From the NCBI RefSeq assembly GCF_006335125.1, contig NZ_VDMO01000001.1:124001-188000 (forward strand): a stretch of DNA of 64,000 nucleotides, in the 5' to 3' direction. The translations under genes and the position numbers were made by a program. Positions within the stretch are counted from its first letter, which is position 1; each line of letters starts with the position of its first letter. The notes below the pieces were generated by a model. The model did not search any database and was not told the origin of the DNA. It was given only the letters and a program-made list of their open reading frames with translations. This document shows, in pieces, positions 28,532 through 37,698 of the stretch. The stretch is from Deinococcus radiopugnans ATCC 19172 (GTDB taxonomy: Bacteria; Deinococcota; Deinococci; Deinococcales; Deinococcaceae).

Positions 28532-29146
28532 TCACCACTTCAGCGCTCCTGTCCAGCCCCGCGCCCGCACCAGCCGCGCCGCCCGGATGGTGGCCTCGCG
28601 GTAGGCGGCGTTCAGGCGGGTGGGGTCGCGGTTCAGCAACTCAGCGTCGAGCCGTGAGTCTGGGACGCCCTCCAATCCCGTCGGGGTGCGCGGGTCCGTC
28701 TTGGCCTCGCCGCTGAAGGTGCGGGCCAGCCCTTCGGCCAGCCAGCGCGGGAGTCCGGCCGGCTGGGCCGTATGAAACGCCTCATGCCGGATGGTGGTGG
28801 GCAGCAGGCCACGCGCCGCCAGCGCCGAGAGCCGTTGCGTGCGGATCACCGCGCCCCGGGTGGACGCGGCGATGTTCACCGGCTCCCCGGTGCGGGCCGC
28901 AAAGTCTGCCGCGTGACCCGCCGCCTCGATCCGCACTTTCGCGGGAGGCGCAAGTCCCAGCGCCTTCAGGTCACGCGCCGCCGTCTCCCACGCTTTATAG
29001 ACCGCCGCGAGTTGCTGGCGGTCACGCGGGTCCACGTAGGTCACGGTCAGGGGGCCGTACTGGGCCTGGAAGGCGTGGGCGCCAGGAGCCAGCAGCGCGA
29101 GCCAGACGAGCGCCGCACCAGCGTGTCGGAGGGACGATCTCCTCAT
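28532..29146 (-). CDS. Secreted small protein with HExxH motif, putative peptidase
   Basis: 204 residues with a signal peptide ending near PGAHA. HEAFH at residues 121-125 and WLAEG with Glu138 form an HExxH plus downstream glutamate arrangement, as in peptidase-MA-like gluzincins. The chain is short for a full peptidase, and the active-site order is the main support. It starts 10 bp after the alpha-2-macroglobulin stop, so the two are probably co-transcribed and both act outside the cytoplasm. Whether it is an active protease is untested. Confidence 0.65.
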   Translation of the reverse strand: MRRSSLRHAGAALVWLALLAPGAHAFQAQYGPLTVTYVDPRDRQQLAAVYKAWETAARDLKALGLAPPAKVRIEAAGHAADFAARTGEPVNIAASTRGAVIRTQRLSALAARGLLPTTIRHEAFHTAQPAGLPRWLAEGLARTFSGEAKTDPRTPTGLEGVPDSRLDAELLNRDPTRLNAAYREATIRAARLVRARGWTGALKW

Positions 29147-29156
29147 CCCCCGCCCG

Positions 29157-32100
29157 TCACTGCCCCCGGTCCCGCACGGTGAAGGTCGTCGCCGGGGCGT
29201 AGCCCTCCACGTCCGGGTCGTACATCAAGAAGGCGTGGGTGGGCAGCGCGGTGAAGGTGCCGGGGGTCTGGGCGCGCAGCAGGTAGGTCATCTTCTGCTC
29301 GCCCTTCAGGTAGTCGGCGTACAGGTCCACCCGGTCATCGAGCAGGTCACGGCCCGCGTACCAGTAGTTCCAGTTGTCCCAGCCGTACTCGTCGGGGTCC
29401 TGCAGGCCCGCGATGCTCAGACTGCGTTCGTCCAGCGCCTTCATGCCCGCCGGAATGGGATCGCTGACCACCATGTAGCGGGCGGCCTGACCCACCGGCT
29501 GCACGCTGAGGGTGACCAGAATCAGGTCGCCCACCGTGACCGGCTGCATCTGCCCGCCTTTCAGGAGCGGGACGCGCCGGTAGGTATATTTGTTGTTCTT
29601 CGCGTCCCACACCGGTTCCAGACGCTGATACTGGCGGCTCATCCTGAATCCTTTGCTGGCGTCGCCCTTCAACTCGGCGGGTTCGCGGCTGTAGTTCAGT
29701 TGCGTGCTGAAGGTCAGCCCGGCGGGTGCGCCCGTCATTGTGACCGTGTGCGCTCCGGCTTTTAGCGTGCTGGCATCAATGTTGAGGGTGACTGCCTCCT
29801 GTCCGGTCAGCGTGGCCTGCCCAGCGTTCTGGCCGTCCAACAGGACGTCTACGTCCCCGCCCACCGCCTTCGGGGGCTTCAGGACCAGCGCCGCGATGAT
29901 CACAGTGGTGGTGTCCTGGGTGGACAGCCATTTGGGGCCGCGCCGGTTGGCCAGCAGCCACTGCGAGACGCCGGGAATCAGGGCGCTGTTCGGCTCCAGC
30001 GTGGCGACGGCTTCCAGCGCCTTGGCCGTCACCTGAACGCTGTTGTCGTCCCAGTAGTCGTACCAGGAGTCGCCGCCCCCCCGTTTCGGCGTTTCCCAGT
30101 GCAGCAGCGCGCCCTCGTTGGTGCCGATCCGTCCGGCCTTGAGGCGGTCCAGCACGTCACGGGCGGCCTGGGTCTGCCCCGTCTTGTTCAGTGCCAGCGC
30201 GATTTGGGCCAGCGCGTAGGGTTCCAGATCCTTGCGGCGAGCGAAGGCGGCCAGTTGCGCCTTGTCCACTTTGCCAGCGTCGGCCAGGGCACGGTAGGCG
30301 CTGGCCCGCTCGGCCTGCCGGCGCTTCGGATTGGGCACGTTTTTGGCGAGGTACTGCAGCCCGCTGTAGAGCATGTCGTTGTCGACCTTTGCCCCCAGGT
30401 GCTTGGCCCGCAACAGGCCCTCCACCACGTAGGCGCTCATTTCCAGGGTGCTGTCGTCGTACTGCCAGAAGTTCCAGCCGCCGTCCTCGTGCTGGAACAC
30501 TTCCAGCCGCGCCAGCCCCGCACTCACGATGTCGGGCAGATTCTGAGACACGCTCTGCGGCAGGGCCGCGCGGCCCAGGGTTTCCTCGGCCAGCAGCGCA
30601 GGCAGGAAACGGCTCATGGTCTGCTCGGTGCAGCCGTAGGGATAGCCCACCAGATACTCCAGCGCGGGCGAGACGGCGGACAGCAGCGACGGCGTGAGGC
30701 TCAGGCTGAGGTCCAGCGTTTTCAGGTTGGCGTCCCTGGGAATATTGAGCTTCACGCTGGGGCTGGAGGCGCTGCCCACCGCCGTCTGCGTCACCTCGTA
30801 TCCCCTGGCCTTGACCGGGAGGGGCAGTTTCAGGGCGTCATTGCCGGAAGCCGTGCGCGCCGTGAAGGTCACGTCCGCTGTGCCGACATTGCCTGCCCGC
30901 ACCTGCATGTCCGTGCGGACCCGGCCATTGGCGGCCACACGGAGCGGTGCGCCGCCGGGTTTCAGCGCCGCGCCGCCCAGCGGGGTCAGGCCGCTCAGGA
31001 CCGCGCTGGCCGTGCCCGTCACCGCTGTATTCAGCGTGTTGTTCACGATCCCCGACAGCGTGACCGTGTCGCCGCGCACCAGGAAGGTGGGCAGGCTCAG
31101 GCGGGCGATCACGTCCCTGGTGGTCATGGTGGTGGCGGCGCCCTGCCCGAAACGCGGAGTCTTCGTCTGGGCGCGGGCGGTGGTCACCCAGGTGGTCAGG
31201 TTGTCGGGGAACTTGACCGTCACCTCGGCGTGGCCCTGCGCGTCGGTCAGCAGGTTGGGCACCCACAGGATGGTGTCCTTGAACTCCTGACGCGGTGTCA
31301 ATGGATCGGCGCTGGCAGCGTCGGCGGCCCGGCTCTGCTTGTCCTGCGCGAAGGCGGGCGTGGTTTCCATTTGCCTGGGCGCAGAGGCCACGGTCCCCAC
31401 CTGCGAGAAGTAGAAATTGAGGCTGGAATTGGTGCCCACCGCGTTGCTGCGCGGCGCATCGAACACCTGGGCAATCGGCGTGCTGTTGTCGCGCTGCACC
31501 AGATAGATGGCCCCATCCACCACCCCCAGCGCCACCTCGCCGGCCACACCCTGGCCGTCCGCCGTCTGCACGTCCACGCTGAACTTGCCGGTGTCGCCGG
31601 GGCCGTAACGGGCCTTTTCCGGCGTGACTTTCACGGTCAGGGCCGCGCCCACGCGGGGCACCTTCACGCGGGCGTCGTTGCTGTAAAACTGGCCGTCGCT
31701 GAGGGTGGCCGCCGCGACGTAGATGTTCGGGGCCATGTCCGCCGTGACTGGAAAACGGTAGGTCAGCACCGCGCCTGCGCCGCGCAGGACAGTGGAACTG
31801 CGCAGTCTGTCGCCTTCCAGCGTCACCAGCACCGGAGCGCCGGGCCTGGGATTCCCCACCAGCACGGTGGCGGTGTCGCCGGGGGCGTAGCTCTTGCGGT
31901 CCAGTTGCACGGTCAGATCGCGGTAGTTCCAGCCGTAGTCCTCGCCGGGTTTGAGGACCCAGACGAAGTTCTCGAAGGTACTCGTGCGGCCCCGCGCGTC
32001 CTTCACGGTGGCGCGCACCAGATACCCACCGCCACGTGGGGTGGACAGGGTGGTGCTGGCCGCGCCCGCCGCGTTCGTCTGCACCTGCGAGCGGGCCAGG

Positions 32101-33590
32101 CGCGTCTCGCTCAGCACCCAGATCTTCTTCTTCCGGTCGTAGTCGTAGCTCTGGCGGATCAGGTCCAGCGTGACCGGGGCGGCGCGGCCCACGTCTTTCA
32201 GATCCCGGGTGTCCAGCGACACGCGAATCGGCTTGCCCGCGTCGTACACGTAGCCGTCGGTGCTGGCCTCCACGTTCAAGCTGGCGGGAAAGGCGATCAC
32301 CTGGGTCTGGGCGCTGACCGTGCGGCGCGATTCGTCCTCCACCGTGGCCTCGATGCGGTAGCTGACCGGCTGGCCGTCCGGGTCACGCGCCAGCGGCAGG
32401 GTCAGGTCCAGGTCGCCGCCCGCGTTCAGGCGCGTCTCCTCCTGAATCACCAGATCGGAGCCGTAGTCGCGGCCCTCGTCGCCGGGGGGCAGGTAATCGC
32501 TGTCGAAGCCGGGCGGATAATACGGCGCGCGGGTGACGTTGTAATTGACCCTGGCCCCGCTCACGTTGCCCCCGAACAGGTAGCGGGCCGAGATGCGAAG
32601 ATTGACCTTCTCGCCCTGCACGGCCCGTTTGCGGTCCGGCGCGAGGGTCACGGCGTATTCGGGCTTCTGGTACGCCTCCACCTGAAAGCTGCCGCCGATG
32701 TCGCTCTGGCTGTCACCACCGGCCTTGTCGGGCTTCAGTGAAAAATAGTACTCGCCCAGCTTCGCGCCCACCGGCAGGTCCAGCCCGGCGCTGAGCGATC
32801 CCAGCGCGTTGGTGGTCAGGGTCTTGCGGTACACCTCGTCGCCGTCGGGAGACTGGATGGTCACGCGCACCGACGTATTCGCCAGCGGCGTCAGTTTGCG
32901 CGCCTGACGCAGCACCGCCTTGAACTCCACATGCTGGCCGGGGCGGTAAATCGGGCGGTCCGTGTAGACGTAACCGCGCACCAATGGGGCCGCGTAGCTG
33001 TTCCAGTACGCCCCGCTGATGGCCCAGTCGTTGCCGTAGCGGGCCAGGAAGGTCTCCTTGTCCGAATCGGCGTTCGCTTTCCTGGTGAAACGGGCCACGC
33101 CATCGGCGCCCGACAACACTGGGGACCCGCCCCCCAGCGCCCACACCCGCGCCGCTCGCGTCTGTCCGCTTTCACGGTCCGCCGCAAACGTCAGCGCCTG
33201 CCCCGCGTCGCGCTTGACCACCAGCCCCAGGTTGCTGACCAGCACCACCGCGCCCAGCTTGCCCGTGCCCACCACGTACACGCCGCTGGGCAGCTTTCCA
33301 AAGTCCAGGCGCTGATCCCGTTTCTTCAGCGTGATGGTGCGGATCGGCGCGCTGCGGCGCGCGGCACCCAGCCTGGGTTCGTGTGGATCGGGCGAGGCGG
33401 CGAACAGGGCCGCCGGGTCCAGCACCCGGCTGAGGGTGAACACCGTTCCGGCGGGCGCATACACTTCCACGCTGACCGGCTGGCTGCTCCTGTAGACCCC
33501 GCCATAGATCGAAACCTCGCGCTGAGCCGGGGCCAGCCCCACCAGCAACAAACCCGACAACATCACACCCCGCGTCCAACGTCGCTTCAT
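29157..33590 (-). CDS. Bacterial alpha-2-macroglobulin, thioester type
   Basis: 1477 residues with a signal sequence (MKRRWTRGVMLSGLLLVGLAP). MG-type beta domains fill the first ~800 residues (YTDRPIYRPGQHVEFKAVLR is the typical early motif). The thioester motif GCTEQ is intact, Cys987 to Gln990, followed by a complement-like all-alpha domain (QHEDGGWNFWQYDDSTLEMSAY) and a receptor-like C-terminal domain. Such proteins trap proteases in the periplasm or at the surface. ATG 33590 follows AGGGGCG and is preferred over the longer frame. No PBP1C gene lies beside it, unlike in proteobacteria. Confidence 0.93.
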   Translation of the reverse strand: MKRRWTRGVMLSGLLLVGLAPAQREVSIYGGVYRSSQPVSVEVYAPAGTVFTLSRVLDPAALFAASPDPHEPRLGAARRSAPIRTITLKKRDQRLDFGKLPSGVYVVGTGKLGAVVLVSNLGLVVKRDAGQALTFAADRESGQTRAARVWALGGGSPVLSGADGVARFTRKANADSDKETFLARYGNDWAISGAYWNSYAAPLVRGYVYTDRPIYRPGQHVEFKAVLRQARKLTPLANTSVRVTIQSPDGDEVYRKTLTTNALGSLSAGLDLPVGAKLGEYYFSLKPDKAGGDSQSDIGGSFQVEAYQKPEYAVTLAPDRKRAVQGEKVNLRISARYLFGGNVSGARVNYNVTRAPYYPPGFDSDYLPPGDEGRDYGSDLVIQEETRLNAGGDLDLTLPLARDPDGQPVSYRIEATVEDESRRTVSAQTQVIAFPASLNVEASTDGYVYDAGKPIRVSLDTRDLKDVGRAAPVTLDLIRQSYDYDRKKKIWVLSETRLARSQVQTNAAGAASTTLSTPRGGGYLVRATVKDARGRTSTFENFVWVLKPGEDYGWNYRDLTVQLDRKSYAPGDTATVLVGNPRPGAPVLVTLEGDRLRSSTVLRGAGAVLTYRFPVTADMAPNIYVAAATLSDGQFYSNDARVKVPRVGAALTVKVTPEKARYGPGDTGKFSVDVQTADGQGVAGEVALGVVDGAIYLVQRDNSTPIAQVFDAPRSNAVGTNSSLNFYFSQVGTVASAPRQMETTPAFAQDKQSRAADAASADPLTPRQEFKDTILWVPNLLTDAQGHAEVTVKFPDNLTTWVTTARAQTKTPRFGQGAATTMTTRDVIARLSLPTFLVRGDTVTLSGIVNNTLNTAVTGTASAVLSGLTPLGGAALKPGGAPLRVAANGRVRTDMQVRAGNVGTADVTFTARTASGNDALKLPLPVKARGYEVTQTAVGSASSPSVKLNIPRDANLKTLDLSLSLTPSLLSAVSPALEYLVGYPYGCTEQTMSRFLPALLAEETLGRAALPQSVSQNLPDIVSAGLARLEVFQHEDGGWNFWQYDDSTLEMSAYVVEGLLRAKHLGAKVDNDMLYSGLQYLAKNVPNPKRRQAERASAYRALADAGKVDKAQLAAFARRKDLEPYALAQIALALNKTGQTQAARDVLDRLKAGRIGTNEGALLHWETPKRGGGDSWYDYWDDNSVQVTAKALEAVATLEPNSALIPGVSQWLLANRRGPKWLSTQDTTTVIIAALVLKPPKAVGGDVDVLLDGQNAGQATLTGQEAVTLNIDASTLKAGAHTVTMTGAPAGLTFSTQLNYSREPAELKGDASKGFRMSRQYQRLEPVWDAKNNKYTYRRVPLLKGGQMQPVTVGDLILVTLSVQPVGQAARYMVVSDPIPAGMKALDERSLSIAGLQDPDEYGWDNWNYWYAGRDLLDDRVDLYADYLKGEQKMTYLLRAQTPGTFTALPTHAFLMYDPDVEGYAPATTFTVRDRGQ

Positions 33591-33776
33591 GTTCGCCCCT
33601 TCTTGCCTGTGCTGTGCGTGACCGCAGACCCGTCCTGAGCCGATTGTGTCACTTCTCCCCGTCATCGTGGAAGTCCCGCCCTCTCAGGACGGCCCCGGTT
33701 TGCCGACGTCGCCTGAGGGGGTCAGCCTGGAGGGCACGCGCCGTTCCGCCGGTCGGCCCAACCCGGAGGTCGGGCC

Positions 33777-34781
33777 TCAGCCGGCAGGCTCGATCCGCTC
33801 CAGCACGGCCCGCGCGGTCATCTCGTCCACGATCAGTCGGCGCATCAGCTGGCCTTCGAGCGCGGCCTGCAGGGCGGCGGCCTTGCCCAGCCCGCTGACC
33901 ACGCACAGCGTCTCGGCGGCGGCCCGGATCAGGCTCAGGGGTGGGCCGCTGGCCCGGGCGTTCAGGGACAGGCCCGCGTCGCTGCCGTCGGCGCGGTAGA
34001 AGACGGTGCCGATGTCCCCCACCGCGCCCTCGGCATTCAGCGCGGCCAGATCGTCGGCGTCCAGGTAGCCGGCGCTGTAGACGTGGCTGGGAATGGCCGC
34101 CGCGTGGCTGCCCACCGAGTAGATCAGCAGATCGGCCCGCGCCTGCAAGTCCAGCACATGCCGGACGCTGCGCTCGCGCCACATGGCCTGCTTGGTGGCC
34201 GCGTCGTCGAAGAAGGTGGGCACCGGGAACAGTTGCGCGCCCGCCGTGAAATTGCGCGCAAAACGCAGAATCGTGTCGGTCACGAAGCCGCTCATGAAGT
34301 CGGCGGCGCTGGCCGAGCCGTTGAGCTGCACGAAGGTCAGCCCGGGCACAGGCCGGGGCAGCAGCGCGTGACTGATGGCGCTCATGGTGGTGCCCCAGGC
34401 CACGCCCACCGTCATGCCGGGCCGCAGCAGCTCGCCCAGCTCGGCGGCGGCGGCGGCGGCGGTGCGCTCCAGCCACACGTCCTCGGCGCTGCCCTGCGGC
34501 ACACTGACCACCTGCGCCTGCAAGAACGGGTAGCGGGCGTGTAAGCGGGCTTCGAGCCCCTGGGCCTGGCCCTCGGGATCATGAATGCGGATTTCCACCA
34601 GCCCCCGGCGGCGGGCATGGGACAGCAGGCGCGAGACCTTGGGCCGCGACAGCCCAAGCTCAGTGGCAATCGTGTTGGTGGTCAGGCCCTGAACGTAATA
34701 CAGGCGGGCCACCCGGACGGCCTGGATGTCCTGATCGCCCGCAGGCAGATGAAGAGATGCGTCTGAGTCAGCGCTGAGCAC
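33777..34781 (-). CDS. SorC-family sugar/polyol-sensing transcriptional regulator, likely glycerol regulon
   Basis: 334 residues. An N-terminal helix-turn-helix (YYVQGLTTNTIATELGLSRP) is followed by a SorC-type sugar-phosphate isomerase-like effector domain (GVAWGTTMSAISHAL, FVQLNGSASAADF). It is divergent from glpF. GTG 34781 lies 5 nt after TACAGT on the minus strand, a leaderless start. TGTTCA/TGAACA operators in the divergent region and before glpD make it the best candidate glycerol-pathway regulator, with glycerol 3-phosphate or a related ester as possible effector (inference). Confidence 0.87.
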   Translation of the reverse strand: MLSADSDASLHLPAGDQDIQAVRVARLYYVQGLTTNTIATELGLSRPKVSRLLSHARRRGLVEIRIHDPEGQAQGLEARLHARYPFLQAQVVSVPQGSAEDVWLERTAAAAAAELGELLRPGMTVGVAWGTTMSAISHALLPRPVPGLTFVQLNGSASAADFMSGFVTDTILRFARNFTAGAQLFPVPTFFDDAATKQAMWRERSVRHVLDLQARADLLIYSVGSHAAAIPSHVYSAGYLDADDLAALNAEGAVGDIGTVFYRADGSDAGLSLNARASGPPLSLIRAAAETLCVVSGLGKAAALQAALEGQLMRRLIVDEMTARAVLERIEPAG

Positions 34782-34786
34782 GCGTC

Positions 34787-34792
34787 ACTGTA
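34787..34792 (-). promoter_or_regulatory. Leaderless -10 box (TACAGT) for the SorC regulator
   Basis: On the minus strand TACAGT ends 5 nt before the GTG start at 34781. No Shine-Dalgarno is present. Confidence 0.5.
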
Positions 34793-34831
34793 CCCCGGAA
34801 GCGGTGGCCCACCGACGTCTGCAGCCAACTG

Positions 34832-34875
34832 TTGGCACACTGAACATGTGTTCAATCATACTTGACATGTGTTCA
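34832..34875 (+). promoter_or_regulatory. glpF promoter with paired TGTTCA operators
   Basis: TTGGCA (34832-34837) and CATACT (34857-34862) are a possible promoter, spacing 19. TGAACATGTGTTCA (34841-34854) is an inverted repeat of TGAACA/TGTTCA, and TTGACATGTGTTCA (34862-34875) repeats it in weaker form. The TGTTCA halves start exactly 21 bp apart. The sites lie in the spacer and over the start, as expected for repression. Confidence 0.75.
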
Positions 34876-34992
34876 GCCCTCTGGCAAGCTGATCTCCTCA
34901 ACGCTCAGGGTTCACACAACGAACGCGCAAGATCGCCCAGCACACGGCTGACGCGGATTGCCGCCGGCTGCCGTGGACCACAGAGGAGGGAT

Positions 34993-35835
34993 ATGAAGTT
35001 TTCAGCAGCGCAGGAATTCGTCGCGGAACTTGTTGGAACCATGGTGCTGATCCTGCTGGGATGCGGCGTGGTGGCGATGGTGGTGCTGTTCGCCGGCGTG
35101 GGCGACGCCGCCATTCCAGGGCAGGTCGTCAACGGCGGGTACACCAACATCACGCTGGGCTGGGGCTTCGCCGTGCTGATGGGCATCCTGATCGCCGGCA
35201 CCGTGAGCGGCGCGCACCTCAACCCCGCCGTAACCATCGCGCTGGCCGCCACAGGCCGGTTTCCGTGGAAGAAAGTGGCGCATTACATCCTGGGCCAGTT
35301 CGTCGGCGCGTTTCTGGGGGCGGCCATCGTCTTCGCGGTGTATCACGCCCGCTGGGTCATCTTCGACCCGGCCTTCGACCACACGGCGGGCGTGTTCGCC
35401 ACCTTTCCGGGTGTGCCGGGCACCTTCTGGCCCGGCATGATCGACCAGATCGTCGGCACCGCGCTGCTGATGGGCATGATCCTGGCAATCGGCGACAAGC
35501 TGAACAACGCGGCAGGGGCCGCCTGGGGCGCGCTGGCCGTGGCGTTCACGGTCATGGCGGTGGGCATCTCCTTCGGGGCCATGCACGGCTACGCGATCAA
35601 TCCGGCCCGCGATCTGGCGCCGCGCCTGTTCGCGGTGATGGCCGGCTTCAAGAACAACGGCCTGACCGACGGCAGCATGATCTGGATCGTGCCGGTGGTC
35701 GGACCGCTGATCGGCGCACTGGTGGGCGCGGTGATCTACGACTTCGCCATCGGCCGACCGCTCGCCAGGGCTGGCGAGGCGACAACTGGCATTCAGGGCA
35801 CGGACCCCGCCTACAACCTGGACCAGAAAAGCTAA
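34993..35835 (+). CDS. glpF: Glycerol uptake facilitator (aquaglyceroporin)
   Basis: 280 residues, MIP family. Both pore motifs are present: GAHLNPAVTIA and GYAINPARDLAPRL, the Asp after the second NPAR marking a glycerol channel. Six membrane segments fit. GAGGAGG precedes ATG 34993; the open frame upstream covers the operator region and is not coding. It admits glycerol to the cytoplasm for GlpK. It is followed by glpK with a 119-bp gap, and is divergent from the SorC regulator. Confidence 0.95.
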   Translation: MKFSAAQEFVAELVGTMVLILLGCGVVAMVVLFAGVGDAAIPGQVVNGGYTNITLGWGFAVLMGILIAGTVSGAHLNPAVTIALAATGRFPWKKVAHYILGQFVGAFLGAAIVFAVYHARWVIFDPAFDHTAGVFATFPGVPGTFWPGMIDQIVGTALLMGMILAIGDKLNNAAGAAWGALAVAFTVMAVGISFGAMHGYAINPARDLAPRLFAVMAGFKNNGLTDGSMIWIVPVVGPLIGALVGAVIYDFAIGRPLARAGEATTGIQGTDPAYNLDQKS

Positions 35836-35926
35836 CCTCCAGTCAACCGCAGCGCACCTCACCGCATCCACAGCAGCGCGAGCAGTCCCGTCCGGCCATC
35901 CTCCGCCCACCCAGCTGAGCCGCACT

Positions 35927-35950
35927 GTCACCCCGTGACAAAGGAGTCAC
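35927..35950 (+). promoter_or_regulatory. Alternative hairpins around the glpK ribosome binding site
   Basis: GTCAC (35927-35931), GTGAC (35935-35939) and GTCAC (35946-35950) lie in order. The middle word can pair with the first (loop CCC) or with the third, which puts the SD core AAAGGA in a 6-nt loop. The two pairings exclude each other. The stems are only 5-6 bp, so this may be chance. Confidence 0.35.
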
Positions 35951-35954
35951 CCGC

Positions 35955-37457
<1,503 letters not shown>

Positions 37458-37501
37458 ACCCCTGACCGGGGAGACGGCGCACGGACTGCCATTTCCGCCC
37501 T

Positions 37502-37535
37502 GGGTCCTGACCGCCTGTCTGGAGGGTCAGGACCC
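37502..37535 (+). terminator. Terminator hairpin after glpK
   Basis: GGGTCCTGACC (37502-37512) pairs perfectly over 11 bp with GGTCAGGACCC (37525-37535), 12-nt loop, followed by a T/C-rich stretch. It ends the glpFK unit before the separate glpD promoter. Confidence 0.75.
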
Positions 37536-37584
37536 TCTGCCTGTTCCCCCGCTCCACAGTCAAGATTCATAAACCATTCGTCCC

Positions 37585-37631
37585 TTGCAGCACAGCGGTA
37601 CACATGTTCAAATTCTCTGGACGAATGTTCA
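37585..37631 (+). promoter_or_regulatory. glpD promoter with paired TGTTCA half-sites
   Basis: TTGCAG (37585-37590) and TCAAAT (37608-37613) are 17 bp apart. TGTTCA occurs at 37605-37610 and 37626-37631, again exactly 21 bp apart. The second site, CTGGACGAATGTTCAGC, resembles CTTGACATGTGTTCAGC before glpF. A common regulator, probably the SorC protein at 33777-34781, is indicated. Confidence 0.65.
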
Positions 37632-37645
37632 GCATCATCGGAACC

Positions 37646-37692
37646 GAAAGGAGAGCGGGCGCCCAAACGTTCTGAACCTCCTTTCGAAAGGA
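37646..37692 (+). promoter_or_regulatory. glpD leader with alternative pairing at the Shine-Dalgarno
   Basis: GAAAGGAG (37646-37653) is complementary to CTCCTTTC (37678-37685), which is also complementary to the adjoining GAAAGGA (37686-37692), the SD of glpD. TCCTTTCGAAAGGA (37679-37692) is a perfect 14-bp palindrome. Pairing 1-2 would free the SD; pairing 2-3 would hide it. No ligand domain is recognised, so switching is only a possibility. Confidence 0.4.
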
Positions 37693-37698
37693 AGCGAT

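Noticed and set aside
34804..34992. N-terminal extension of GlpF
   Set aside because: It runs through the promoter and operators; ATG 34993 has a strong ribosome site and the normal MIP start.
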